Assembly: GCA_945906815.1 (NCBI GenBank)
Contig: CAMDRT010000025.1
Location: forward strand, 1-58,964
Reading direction: 5' to 3'
Source of the DNA: Bordetella parapertussis
GTDB lineage: Bacteria > Pseudomonadota > Gammaproteobacteria > Burkholderiales > SG8-41
DNA length: 58,964 nucleotides
Shown: piece by piece, positions 25,236-33,608 of the stretch
How positions within the stretch are numbered: position 1 is the first letter of the stretch
Layout of the letters: every line of letters begins with the position of its first letter
The notes under the pieces: model-generated
Database searches by the model: none
The model's input: only the letters and a program-made list of their open reading frames with translations
Told to the model about the DNA's origin: nothing
Position numbers and translations under genes: made by a program

Positions 25236-26015
25236 ATGAACCTCGAACTTACCGGACTTACCGCGCTGGTCACCGGCGCATCACGTGGCATCGGATTCGC
25301 CGTCGCACAGGCGTTCGCGCGTGAAGGCTGCCATCTGCATATGGCCGCGCGCACGGTGGCCGATCTCGATGCGGCACGCACGAAAATACTCGCCGAGAGC
25401 AAAGTCAATATCAGCTGTCACGCACTGGATCTCGGTGTCAGCGCCAATATCAACGCGCTCGCCCAACACTGCGGCGGCGTAGATATCCTCGTCAACAACG
25501 CCGGTGGCATCCCCTCCGGCCATTTGCTCGACATCGATGAAGCGCGCTGGCGAGCGGCGTGGGAACTCAAGGTGTTTGGCTACATCAATCTCACACGTGA
25601 AATCTATCGCGGCATGTGTGCGCGCAAACGCGGTGTGATCGTCAACGTCATCGGTGTCGCCGGTGAGCGCCTACGCCAGGATTACATCACCGGCAGCACC
25701 GGCAACGCGGCGCTGATGGCGTTCACCCGCAATCTGGGTGGTGAAAGCGTAGACCACGGCGTGCGGGTGGTGGGTGTGAATCCCGGCCAGATTGAAACCG
25801 ATCGCCTGCGTGTGCGCCTTGAAAAACGCGCCACCGCAGAACTCGGCGATAAGCATCGCTGGCTTGAACTGGTCGAAGACCCGCCGTTCGGACGGCTGGC
25901 GCAACCGGATGAAGTGGCAGATTCGGTTTTGTATCTGGCTTCGGCGCGGGCTTCGTACATCAGCGGCACTATACTGACGGTCGATGGCGGGCGTGCGGTG
26001 CGGAATGCCACGTGA
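25236..26015 (+). CDS. SDR-family oxidoreductase with Ser in place of the catalytic Lys
   Basis: 259 residues. The nucleotide-binding motif TGASRGIGFAVA and the NNAG motif are intact, and the C-terminus reads ISGTILTVDGG as in classical SDRs. The catalytic region reads DYITGSTGNAALMAF: tyrosine is present but four residues later there is Ser instead of Lys, and the serine strand reads VNVIGVAG. This pattern may mark a distinct SDR subgroup rather than decay, because the rest is well kept. It is overlapped by the Bug gene downstream, which suggests coupled expression. Confidence 0.85.
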   Translation: MNLELTGLTALVTGASRGIGFAVAQAFAREGCHLHMAARTVADLDAARTKILAESKVNISCHALDLGVSANINALAQHCGGVDILVNNAGGIPSGHLLDIDEARWRAAWELKVFGYINLTREIYRGMCARKRGVIVNVIGVAGERLRQDYITGSTGNAALMAFTRNLGGESVDHGVRVVGVNPGQIETDRLRVRLEKRATAELGDKHRWLELVEDPPFGRLAQPDEVADSVLYLASARASYISGTILTVDGGRAVRNAT

Positions 26016-27009
26016 GCTGAAAATTGTGAGGGCGTCTCGTTGGTTATCGGTGTTATGGGTTCCCGCCTGCGCGGCAACGACAGCGCTGTGGAGTGCTTCC
26101 ATCGTAGCTCAGCCATACCCTTCAAAACCCGTGCGTATCATCGTGCCCTTCCCGCCCGGCGGCGGGGTGGATGTGGTGGCGCGCGTGGTGGGGCGAAAAT
26201 TGTCGGATACGCTAGCGCAGCCGGTGATCGTTGAAAATCGCGGTGGCGCGGCGGCGACACTGGGCGCCGATGTCGTGGCCAAAGCGCCGCCTGACGGTTA
26301 CACCATCGGCCTCTTCACCAGCACCTTGCTCATGACGCTGGCCCTGCAAAAAGTGCCTTACGACACGCTTAAAGATTTCGCGCCGCTGATCCTGTTCGCC
26401 ACCGTGCCCAACATTCTGGTGGTTCATCCCTCGTTGCCCGCAAAATCGCTGCAAGAGCTTATGCAACTCGCGCGCGCTCGACCGGGCGAATTGACGCACG
26501 CGACATCCGGCCCCGGCAGCGTTCCGCACCTGATGATGGAACTGCTGCGCACCATGGTGCCGCGCTTTGACCTGGTGCATGTGCCGTATAAGGGCAATGC
26601 GCAGGCGCTCACCGACCTGCTCGGCGGACATATCACCATGCATATATCGTCGATGCTGTCGGCAAAACCCTACATTACGAATAACCGGCTGCGCCCGATC
26701 GCCGTCACCAGCGGCAAACGCTCACACGCCGCGCCCGCTGTGCCCACCTTCGCGGAATCCGGCGCAGCGGGCTATGACGTGAGTTCGCTATGGGGATTTT
26801 TAGCGCCCGGCCAAACCTCTCCCGAAATCGTCAACCGGCTATACGGCGACATCGGCAGGATTTTGCGTTACCCCGATGTGCACGAACACCTCGCGGGTCA
26901 GGGCGCCGATATCTCCGGCGCGAGCCCGCAGGAATATGCCACGCTGATGAGGACAGAACTGGCGAAGTGGCCCAAGGTTGTGGCGGCAGCGAAGATCAAA
27001 CCTGACTGA
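26005..27009 (+). CDS. Bug-family receptor whose signal peptide contains a dispersed repeat
   Basis: 334 residues; core landmarks YPSKPVRIIVPFPPGGGVD, HPSLPAKSLQELMQLARARP, HVPYKGNAQALTDLLGG. The start lies inside the end of the SDR gene and is uncertain (ATG 25984, ATG 26005 or GTG 26026). The signal-peptide codons for LWVPACAATTA are read from 26057-26084, which matches the GTTCCCGCCTGCGCGG type of intergenic repeat also seen near 37454. The gene is convergent with the TcuA-like flavoprotein gene 23 bases away. Confidence 0.87.
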   Translation: MPRELKIVRASRWLSVLWVPACAATTALWSASIVAQPYPSKPVRIIVPFPPGGGVDVVARVVGRKLSDTLAQPVIVENRGGAAATLGADVVAKAPPDGYTIGLFTSTLLMTLALQKVPYDTLKDFAPLILFATVPNILVVHPSLPAKSLQELMQLARARPGELTHATSGPGSVPHLMMELLRTMVPRFDLVHVPYKGNAQALTDLLGGHITMHISSMLSAKPYITNNRLRPIAVTSGKRSHAAPAVPTFAESGAAGYDVSSLWGFLAPGQTSPEIVNRLYGDIGRILRYPDVHEHLAGQGADISGASPQEYATLMRTELAKWPKVVAAAKIKPD

Positions 27010-27032
27010 TGTGAAGGAAGATCAGGGCAGCA

Positions 27033-28478
27033 TCAGTGCGTGCGACGCATCGCGGCGGAAACGGCGGTGATCTGTGCATGCGCGCCCGCCACATGCTCCG
27101 CCGCCAGCAAGCCAAACGTCAATGCCTTCATCAGGCCGCCTGCATAACCCACCGCTGGCCCGCCTTCCAGTCCGCCGGTGGTAGCGCCTGCGGCGTACAA
27201 GCCGGGAATCGGCGTGCGATCCGCGCGCAGCGCTTCGGCGTTGCGACTGATACAAATGCCGCCCATGGTGTAGGTCAACCCCGCACACGCTGGCGCGCCA
27301 TAAAACGGCGCGGTAGTCAGCGGCAGCGGCTGGCGGCGCGTAGCCGAGCGCAGGGGTTGCAGTTTGCTCAATTTTCCCGATGCCAGCGCGGCATTGTAGT
27401 CACGCACGGTAGCGTCTAGCGCTGCCGCAGCAATACCCAATTTTGCTGCGAGTTCGGGGATGGTGTCGGCCGTGTAAAGCGTGCCGCCTGCGCCGGGCAA
27501 CGCTGGATTCGGCGCAATCGCTGCCGCACGCCCCGGCCCCTGCCACATGGCATCGTCGAAGATTACCGCAGTGCCCAGCGGATCAGCCTCACGCGCAATG
27601 ATGTTCGCCAAATAAACGCCGCCCATGCCCTCGTCGCCGATGCGCTGCCCGCGCTTGTTCACCAACAAACCCGCCGCCGCCAGTTCATCCAGCTGCGGAT
27701 AAGGCCACACGCGGTCGTTGTGCATGGCATCGCGCGACAGCACATGTCCATAGAACGCATCCAGCCTGCTGATCGCCGCACCCGCCGCACGCGCCATGCG
27801 TATGCCATCGCCAAAGCCGCTACCGGCATGGCGTTGCTTGAGCGCTAGTGGCGCGGGTGTCAGGTATTGCCCTGCCATCTCGGTGTTCGCCTGAAAGCCG
27901 CCGTCGGCGAGCACCACGGCGCGCGCGCGATAGGCCCTTGGGGTCTCACCCTGGACTGCGCGCACGCCCGTACACACACCATTTTCAATAATTAATTCAA
28001 TAACTTGCGTGTTCCTGTGCAGCACACCACCACGTTGTGCAAGATTTTTCTCGAGGACACGCAAAGCGACATCAGAACCGCGGCCTTGCCAGTCCATTTG
28101 CGTCACCGGCGGACGCAGTGGTGCCAGCACCCAGTTGCGCCAACTCGCAGTGTGGGCACGCGCGAAGCTCGCGCCTTCGGCGCCCAGCCACTCGACCGCG
28201 CGGCCGGCGTGAGTGGCCATGGCATCCACCAGCGCAGAGTCGGCATGCCCCGCCATGATGTCGTTGAGCGCGCGCGTGAGCGCTACACGCGAGCTTTTCG
28301 GATCTGTATACGACACATGCAACACGCCGCCTGCGTAGCGCGAGTTGCAGGCGTAGAGTGCTTCGCTACCCCGTTCAAGAACGGCGGCTGTAAGACCGAG
28401 TTGTGCGGCGCGGCTGGCAGCGGCGAGGCCGGCGTAACCGCCGCCTACGCTGAGTAAATCAAATTCAAGTGTAGTCAT
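27033..28478 (-). CDS. FAD-dependent dehydrogenase, TcuA/fumarate-reductase flavoprotein-like
   Basis: 481 residues. N-terminal FAD-binding GGGYAGLAAASRAAQLGL, a flavoprotein substrate region (FYGHVLSRDAMHND, RIGDEGMGG), and C-terminal TMGGICISRNAEAL plus LYAAGATTGGLEGGPAVGY, all typical of the succinate dehydrogenase/fumarate reductase flavoprotein family and of tricarballylate dehydrogenase TcuA. It would oxidise or reduce a dicarboxylate or tricarboxylate. The TcuB partner that re-oxidises TcuA is not in the window. The racemase-fold gene ends three bases upstream, so the two are an operon. Confidence 0.85.
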   Translation of the reverse strand: MTTLEFDLLSVGGGYAGLAAASRAAQLGLTAAVLERGSEALYACNSRYAGGVLHVSYTDPKSSRVALTRALNDIMAGHADSALVDAMATHAGRAVEWLGAEGASFARAHTASWRNWVLAPLRPPVTQMDWQGRGSDVALRVLEKNLAQRGGVLHRNTQVIELIIENGVCTGVRAVQGETPRAYRARAVVLADGGFQANTEMAGQYLTPAPLALKQRHAGSGFGDGIRMARAAGAAISRLDAFYGHVLSRDAMHNDRVWPYPQLDELAAAGLLVNKRGQRIGDEGMGGVYLANIIAREADPLGTAVIFDDAMWQGPGRAAAIAPNPALPGAGGTLYTADTIPELAAKLGIAAAALDATVRDYNAALASGKLSKLQPLRSATRRQPLPLTTAPFYGAPACAGLTYTMGGICISRNAEALRADRTPIPGLYAAGATTGGLEGGPAVGYAGGLMKALTFGLLAAEHVAGAHAQITAVSAAMRRTH

Positions 28479-28481
28479 GCC

Positions 28482-29168
28482 TCATGCGGCAACGCGCCCT
28501 TGCGCAGCGCGTTGCGCCCGGCCCGCGGTAACCTGTATCGACGAAAAAGCGGGCCGCCCGAATTCACGTTGCAGATCGCCGAGAATTTCAAACGTCGGCA
28601 ACTGTGAGCAGCCGATGAACATCGCTTCGCAATCATCGCGCATGGTGTCGCGCGCGAGCTTGGCCACCTGATGCGCTTCGATGCGGCCAAGCTCATCGGT
28701 GTTCTGCGCGTAAAAGCTGTTAAAGCGTGTGACCGTGATGCCGCCATCGGCAAGAAAGGCTTTTAACTGGGTGTTCACCGCATCGATATAGGGCGTCACC
28801 AGCGCGATTTTTGTGGCGCCGATTTCCTGCAATGCCAGCACCATGGAGCGCGCGGTAGTCACTACGTTTTTGCCGGTGATGGCAGCCAGATCACTTTGCA
28901 GCGCTGCGTCGCCGGCCGGGCCAGAAATAAATCCCGCCGCAGTGCAGCCATAAGCAACCACATCGACAGCCGGATCGTCGAACGCCTTGGCCAGCGTGAG
29001 CGCCTGCGCTACATATTCGGGCAGGGTCTCCCGGGTCAGCAACCCTTTGCCGCGCGGGATGCGTTGCGTGGCGCAAGTTGAACCGGCGGGCAGCCATGCC
29101 AGCACTTCACGCTCCATAGTGGTGTTGTTGATCGGCACCATCAGGCCGACATGCAAGGCGTCTTTCAT
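28482..29168 (-). CDS. Asp/Glu racemase-fold enzyme (maleate isomerase / arylmalonate decarboxylase-like)
   Basis: 228 residues from an ATG with GGAG eight bases upstream. The fold carries two symmetric active-site cysteines, in VVAYGCTAAGFISG and MFIGCSQLPTFEIL, the arrangement of racemases and maleate cis-trans isomerase; arylmalonate decarboxylases usually keep only one. It opens with VGLMVPINNTTMEREVLAWL, the family substrate loop. Paired with a TcuA-like flavoprotein, it could isomerise an unsaturated diacid before reduction. That pathway is inference. Confidence 0.82.
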   Translation of the reverse strand: MKDALHVGLMVPINNTTMEREVLAWLPAGSTCATQRIPRGKGLLTRETLPEYVAQALTLAKAFDDPAVDVVAYGCTAAGFISGPAGDAALQSDLAAITGKNVVTTARSMVLALQEIGATKIALVTPYIDAVNTQLKAFLADGGITVTRFNSFYAQNTDELGRIEAHQVAKLARDTMRDDCEAMFIGCSQLPTFEILGDLQREFGRPAFSSIQVTAGRAQRAAQGRVAA

Positions 29169-29317
29169 CGGGTGTTCTCCACTGCGGTTTAACGAATTCG
29201 CCGCATTATCCCATGGCGCAACTATCGCGCGCGTGAACAAAAACGCTGATATCAAGGCGAATTGATTTGAAGCTCGACACGCACCGCGGAGGCGCCGCCG
29301 ACATTAAAATGCCACCT

Positions 29318-29441
29318 CGTCATTCTGGCGCACGCCAGAATCCAGTACGTAACCAACTATGCTCGACTTTGAGCGGCGGCAAAACGATGGTGTACAGCAA
29401 GGTGAGGAATACACTGGATTCTGACATTTTCCTGAATGACG
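29318..29441. repeat. inverted pair of short palindromic repeats
   Basis: 29318-29347 (begins CGTCATTCTGGCGCACGCCA) and 29413-29441 are inverted versions of the same repeat: ACTGGATTCTG...CTGAATGACG matches the reverse of the first. The 314-base gap between the racemase and phosphoesterase genes holds this pair and a CTCGGTG-rich tail related to that near 23430; no gene is seen. Confidence 0.65.
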
Positions 29442-29482
29442 GAGCGATGAAAATCCTTTGTGTTCCTCGGTGCCCTCTCTGG

Positions 29483-30538
29483 TTAATTGCTTTTTATAGA
29501 TTGAAACGGCTTCGAGAGCTTCGCCACCCGATCTGCAGGCGCATACCACCCCTGCGCCGAATAATCCGTTGTATGCAAATAACACTGTAGACGAACTTCG
29601 TTGCTGCCTGCGCTGAACGTAAACAGGCGGCTCATAGGGAACAACGGCCGCTTCTTGCGCGCATGATGCCGGGTCAATGCCGAGACGTTTACGAAAGTGG
29701 TTCCCCAGCATGATTCGACGTGCGTCTTGTTGCCGAAATGATCGTCCGGATGCGTGTGCGTGTGGCCGCCCAGCCACAGGTCGATGGCGCCCGGATGCGC
29801 CGCGAGGTAATCCTGAAACGCCGTGGAGTCGGTCTCGTCGCCTACCCAATACAGATACGAAGCACCCTCGGCATCGTCGTAGTGTCCGTGATACTCCGAG
29901 CGTATGCCTTCCCAACGCCCGGATGCAACGGTAGTGTCACGCAGCACGTGGTGCGCGCAGGTGACGATGATTTTGTCCTGATTGCCCTCGACCATGCGCT
30001 TCCACCACTCGAAGGTTTCGCGCATGACTGCGCCCGCCGGCCAGCCGCCATATTCGGAACGTCCTCGCGGCGGGCCTAAGTCGTTGCGGTCGCTCATCAT
30101 CAGAAACAGCACATTGCCCGCGGTGAAACTGTAGCGCTCCCAATTGCCGTCAATCGGGTACGGTCTGCGCGCATTGCTCACCTTCGAGTACTGCGTATTC
30201 ACCCCTTCGGGATCGACCCACTTGCGAAACCACCACTGCGTCTCTTCGTTGACGCCGCTGGCATCGTGATTGCCGATCACATGGTAAATCTGTTCCACAC
30301 GATGCTTTTGCGCGGAGTTCAGTTGCTCCATCACCGGCGGGCCGTCGGCATCCACCGGCGGTGATTGCGTGCCCGACAGATCGCCCAGGTGCAGCATGAT
30401 GTCCCACTCGAACGGCGGACCGCCGTCCACGCCGCCGAATTCGCTCTGCGCGATCGGTTCCGCGAGGCTCTGGCGGCCTTCCTTTAAATCGCTGTGCACA
30501 TGCGAACACGCAGTCGCCCACACTCGGAATTCTTTCAT
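29483..30538 (-). CDS. calcineurin-like metallophosphoesterase
   Basis: 351 residues with the dinuclear-metal motifs in order: an N-terminal ATACSHVHSDLKE in place of DxH, LGDLSG, GNHDASG, TCAHHVLRDTT and GGHTHTHPDDH. No signal peptide, so cytosolic. The first motif is altered (CSHVHSD). It hydrolyses a phosphomonoester or diester; substrate unknown. Its start ATG lacks an obvious Shine-Dalgarno sequence. The Bug gene upstream ends 12 bases before it, so the two probably share a transcript, unusual for a receptor/phosphoesterase pair. Confidence 0.85.
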   Translation of the reverse strand: MKEFRVWATACSHVHSDLKEGRQSLAEPIAQSEFGGVDGGPPFEWDIMLHLGDLSGTQSPPVDADGPPVMEQLNSAQKHRVEQIYHVIGNHDASGVNEETQWWFRKWVDPEGVNTQYSKVSNARRPYPIDGNWERYSFTAGNVLFLMMSDRNDLGPPRGRSEYGGWPAGAVMRETFEWWKRMVEGNQDKIIVTCAHHVLRDTTVASGRWEGIRSEYHGHYDDAEGASYLYWVGDETDSTAFQDYLAAHPGAIDLWLGGHTHTHPDDHFGNKTHVESCWGTTFVNVSALTRHHARKKRPLFPMSRLFTFSAGSNEVRLQCYLHTTDYSAQGWYAPADRVAKLSKPFQSIKSN

Positions 30539-30550
30539 TTCGCGAATCGC

Positions 30551-31537
30551 CTATTCAAGGACGATGTTGGAATCGCGGATGACTTTGCGCCACTTGGCTA
30601 TTTCGCCGTTGAGATAGGCGGCCAGCTGCTGCGGGCCATTCACTATTAATTCAGCACCTTCCTGCGCTAGCGGCGTCTTCAGCGCCGGACTCTCACCTGC
30701 CTTGCGGATCTCGTAGTAGAGCCGCTCAGTGATTGCGGATGGCGTTCCCTTTGGCGCAAAGACGCCGTACCACTGCACCGACTCAAATCCGGGATAGCCC
30801 GACTCGGCCACCGTCGGCAAATCAGGAACCGCTGATGAACGTTTAGTGCTGGTCACGGCAATCGCACGCAGGCGCGACGCCTTTACCTGCGAAATCAGCG
30901 TAGGCAATGCAGTGATGATCAACTGCACCTGACCACTCACCGTATCGATCACGGCGGGCGTGCCGCCCTTATAAGGCACGTGCGTCATGCTGATGCCGGC
31001 GGTGCGGCTGAATAGTTCCGTGGTCAGATGACTGAAGGAGCCTTGCCCATTCGATCCATAAAGCAATTGATTATGCTTTGCCTTGGCAAGGCCGACGAGA
31101 TCCTTGACGGACCTGACAGGCAATGCCGGATTCACCGTGATCAACATCGGCGCTATCGCAACCATAGTGACCGGTGTAAAGTCGCGTTCAGGATCGTATG
31201 GCTGTTTCTTCTGCAGGAACGGGGACACTGCAAATCCGCTCGACGAGGCTTGAAGCAGGGTGTAACCGTCGGCGGGTGTCGCCATAACGATTTGCCCGGA
31301 AATAATGCTGCCGGCACCGGGACGATTATCGACTATGACCTGTTGCCCCATTTGCTCGCTCAGGCGTTGAGCCATGGGCCGCATTATTACATCGGCGCCG
31401 CCACCCGCGGGGCCGCCTACTACCAATCTAACCGGTTTGGCCGGGTAGCCCTGTGCATGCGCTATCGGTGCGCTGCCGGATGCATACAACGCAGCCGACA
31501 ATAAACAGCATCCTGCCGTTAGATGTCCTGTTTTCAT
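30551..31537 (-). CDS. Bug-family receptor with altered PGG motif
   Basis: 328 residues; the ATG at 31537 has AAGGAG six bases upstream and starts a signal peptide ending near IAHA-QGYPAKP. The common IVPFxPGGxxDxxAR reads VVGGPAGGGADVIMRPM here, so the arginine after the motif is replaced and the Phe-Pro is lost. HVPYKGGTPAVIDTVSG and the C-terminal KVIRDSNIVLE are normal. Divergent from a LysR regulator with a T-N11-A box between, so it is likely the regulator's target. Confidence 0.9.
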   Translation of the reverse strand: MKTGHLTAGCCLLSAALYASGSAPIAHAQGYPAKPVRLVVGGPAGGGADVIMRPMAQRLSEQMGQQVIVDNRPGAGSIISGQIVMATPADGYTLLQASSSGFAVSPFLQKKQPYDPERDFTPVTMVAIAPMLITVNPALPVRSVKDLVGLAKAKHNQLLYGSNGQGSFSHLTTELFSRTAGISMTHVPYKGGTPAVIDTVSGQVQLIITALPTLISQVKASRLRAIAVTSTKRSSAVPDLPTVAESGYPGFESVQWYGVFAPKGTPSAITERLYYEIRKAGESPALKTPLAQEGAELIVNGPQQLAAYLNGEIAKWRKVIRDSNIVLE

Positions 31538-31642
31538 GCTCGTCTCCTTAGCCAGAATCGGATTTCCCATTGCGCGAAAGGTAAAGCACTGCATGCACGA
31601 ACATATTGACGCCGCCAGCCGATTACTGCAATCATCCATCGC

Positions 31643-31656
31643 TTATCACTTGATAA
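31643..31656. promoter_or_regulatory. LysR-type operator candidate
   Basis: Perfect dyad TTATCACTTGATAA, matching the T-N11-A consensus of LysR-family binding sites. It lies 16 bases before the regulator's own ATG and about 105 bases upstream of the divergent Bug start, the expected place for self-control and activation. Confidence 0.65.
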
Positions 31657-31671
31657 CCAGAGGTTATTGCC

Positions 31672-32577
31672 ATGGAGTCCCGTGATCTGCAATATTTCGC
31701 CGTCGTTGCCGAGTACGGCAACCTGAGGCGCGCCGCCGAGGCCATCGGCGTCAGTCAGCCGGCGCTGAGTAAAACCCTGCGCCGGCTGGAAAAATCCGCC
31801 GGCACAAAAATCGTCAAGCGCACGCCCAAAGGCGTCGAGATGACGGCGATGGGCAACGCCTTGCTATCCCACGCAAAGCGTCTGCAGCTCGCAATGGACG
31901 ATGTATTGAAGGAAGTGGCCGATTTGAACGGCGGCCGTTCGGGATTACTGCGCATCGGCGCGAGCTTTGAAGCCGCCGAACTGCTGCTGCCCTCTGCCTG
32001 CGAAATCCTGTTGCAGCGCACGCCGGACGTGATGACCAAAATCACCGCCGGTACCAATGAGGCCTTGCTGCCCGCCGTACGCAACGGGGAGCTTGATTTC
32101 ATCATCAGCGGCATACCCAAAGCCGGCGATAAAGACCTCACGCAGGAGCGCTTGTGGGACGAAGATTTTATCGTCTGCGCGGCTGCCAGCCACCCGCTGG
32201 CGCGCCGCAAGGGGGTCACGCTGGCCGATCTCGCGGGAGAACGCTGGGCGCTGGCCTCGGCCACCACACTGTCGTGGCAGCAGATGTATCGTGCTTTCGC
32301 CGATAACGGCCTGCCGCCGCCGCGCGTGACGATGGAAGCCAATTTCAGATTGATCCGGCTGCAAGCGGTTGCCCAATCCGGATTGCTGGGTTTCATTCCG
32401 CGCTGGGAAATGAAGCAGTCCGCACCACGTTCCCGACTGGTGGAAATTCCCGTCAAGGAACTGGCCTGGACGCGGACACTCGGCGTGCGTTATCGGAAGG
32501 ACGCCTACCTGCCGCCCGCAGCGCGCCGGTTTATCGAGATACTGAAAGCGGAAGCGAAGCGAATGCGCGCGACGTAA
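31672..32577 (+). CDS. LysR-family transcriptional regulator
   Basis: 301 residues. N-terminal winged helix-turn-helix (about 1-60: LQYFAVVAEYGNLRRAAEAI, GVSQPALSKTLRRLEKSAG), then a periplasmic-binding-protein-like effector domain. AGAGG precedes the ATG by eight bases. It is divergent from the Bug gene at 30551 and probably controls it, perhaps together with the phosphoesterase gene that follows it. The C-terminal end meets the convergent Bug gene at 32581 with three bases between. Effector unknown; a carboxylate is plausible. Confidence 0.92.
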   Translation: MESRDLQYFAVVAEYGNLRRAAEAIGVSQPALSKTLRRLEKSAGTKIVKRTPKGVEMTAMGNALLSHAKRLQLAMDDVLKEVADLNGGRSGLLRIGASFEAAELLLPSACEILLQRTPDVMTKITAGTNEALLPAVRNGELDFIISGIPKAGDKDLTQERLWDEDFIVCAAASHPLARRKGVTLADLAGERWALASATTLSWQQMYRAFADNGLPPPRVTMEANFRLIRLQAVAQSGLLGFIPRWEMKQSAPRSRLVEIPVKELAWTRTLGVRYRKDAYLPPAARRFIEILKAEAKRMRAT

Positions 32578-32580
32578 GTG

Positions 32581-33549
32581 TTACTCCGCCTTGATGCCCG
32601 CTTCTTTAATCACCTGCGCCCAGGTCGCGGTCTCAGACTTGATGCGCGCGGCCAGTTCCTGTGGCGTGCTGGTTTCAGGCTCCAGCCCCTGACGCGACAA
32701 GGCCTGCCGCACGTCGGGCATGGCGATCACGTTGAGTGCCTCGACGCGCAGCCGCCGCACCACCGCCGTGGGTGTCTGCGTGGGCACCAGCAACGCGTAC
32801 CACGAGCCCACATCGAATGCGGGAAAACCCAGCTCGATCATCGTCGGCAATTCCGGCACAACCTTGGAGCGGCGCGCACCCGTGGTAGCGAATGCTTTCA
32901 GCCTGCCAGATTTCACATGCGGCATCGACGCGGCAATGCTGCCGAACAGCACTTGCACTTCGCCGCCCAGCAGCGCGGCAGCCGCCGGACCGCCGCCCTT
33001 GTAAGCGACGTGAACCATCTGGATGCCGGCACGCTTGCTGAATAATTCCGCCGCCAGATGCAGAGGCGTGCCCATACCGCCGGATGAAAAATTATAGGCG
33101 CCCGGTTTTTGTTTCGCCAGCGCGATGAACTCCTGCAAGTTGTTTGCCGGCACACTCTGGTGCAGCACCATGATGTATTGCGCCGTGGCCAGCAGCGTCA
33201 CCGGCGCCAGCTCCTTCTCCATGCTGAAGTGCAATTTATACAGCGTGGGATTCACCGTGAGCACGGTATTGAATCCGAGGAAGACGGTGTAACCATCGGG
33301 ACTCGCCTTGGCGACGATCTCGGCCGCGAGATTGCCGGCAGCACCCCCGCGGTTATCGACCACCCACGCCTGGCCCATCGCTGCGTGAAGTTTGGGCGTG
33401 AGTATGCGCGCAGTGGTGTCCGAACCGCCGCCAGGTGCGAAGGGCACCAACAGACGGATAGGGCGTGTGGGATAGGCATCGGCAGCGAGTGCAGGCGCCG
33501 CAATCACAGCAGCAAACAATAATGAATAAAAACAAATACTTACATTCAT
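32581..33549 (-). CDS. Bug-family tripartite tricarboxylate transporter receptor
   Basis: 322 residues from an ATG five bases after AAGGAG. Signal peptide MNVSICFYSLLFAAVIAAPA, mature start near ADAYPTRPIRLLVPFAPGG. Other landmarks: HQSVPANNLQEFIALAKQKP and HVAYKGGGPAAAALLGG. It lies 59 bases downstream of an MmgE/PrpD gene on the same strand, which suggests that this receptor binds the acid processed by that enzyme. Convergent with the LysR gene. Confidence 0.92.
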   Translation of the reverse strand: MNVSICFYSLLFAAVIAAPALAADAYPTRPIRLLVPFAPGGGSDTTARILTPKLHAAMGQAWVVDNRGGAAGNLAAEIVAKASPDGYTVFLGFNTVLTVNPTLYKLHFSMEKELAPVTLLATAQYIMVLHQSVPANNLQEFIALAKQKPGAYNFSSGGMGTPLHLAAELFSKRAGIQMVHVAYKGGGPAAAALLGGEVQVLFGSIAASMPHVKSGRLKAFATTGARRSKVVPELPTMIELGFPAFDVGSWYALLVPTQTPTAVVRRLRVEALNVIAMPDVRQALSRQGLEPETSTPQELAARIKSETATWAQVIKEAGIKAE

Positions 33550-33608
33550 TCCATCTCCTTCAACACCGCAACCACGTAGGGCGCAATCGAAGCGCAGCGC
33601 ATTGCGCC

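Noticed and set aside
29267..29590. 107-codon frame on the plus strand
   Set aside because: Made from the inverted intergenic repeats and the 3' end of the phosphoesterase gene in antisense.
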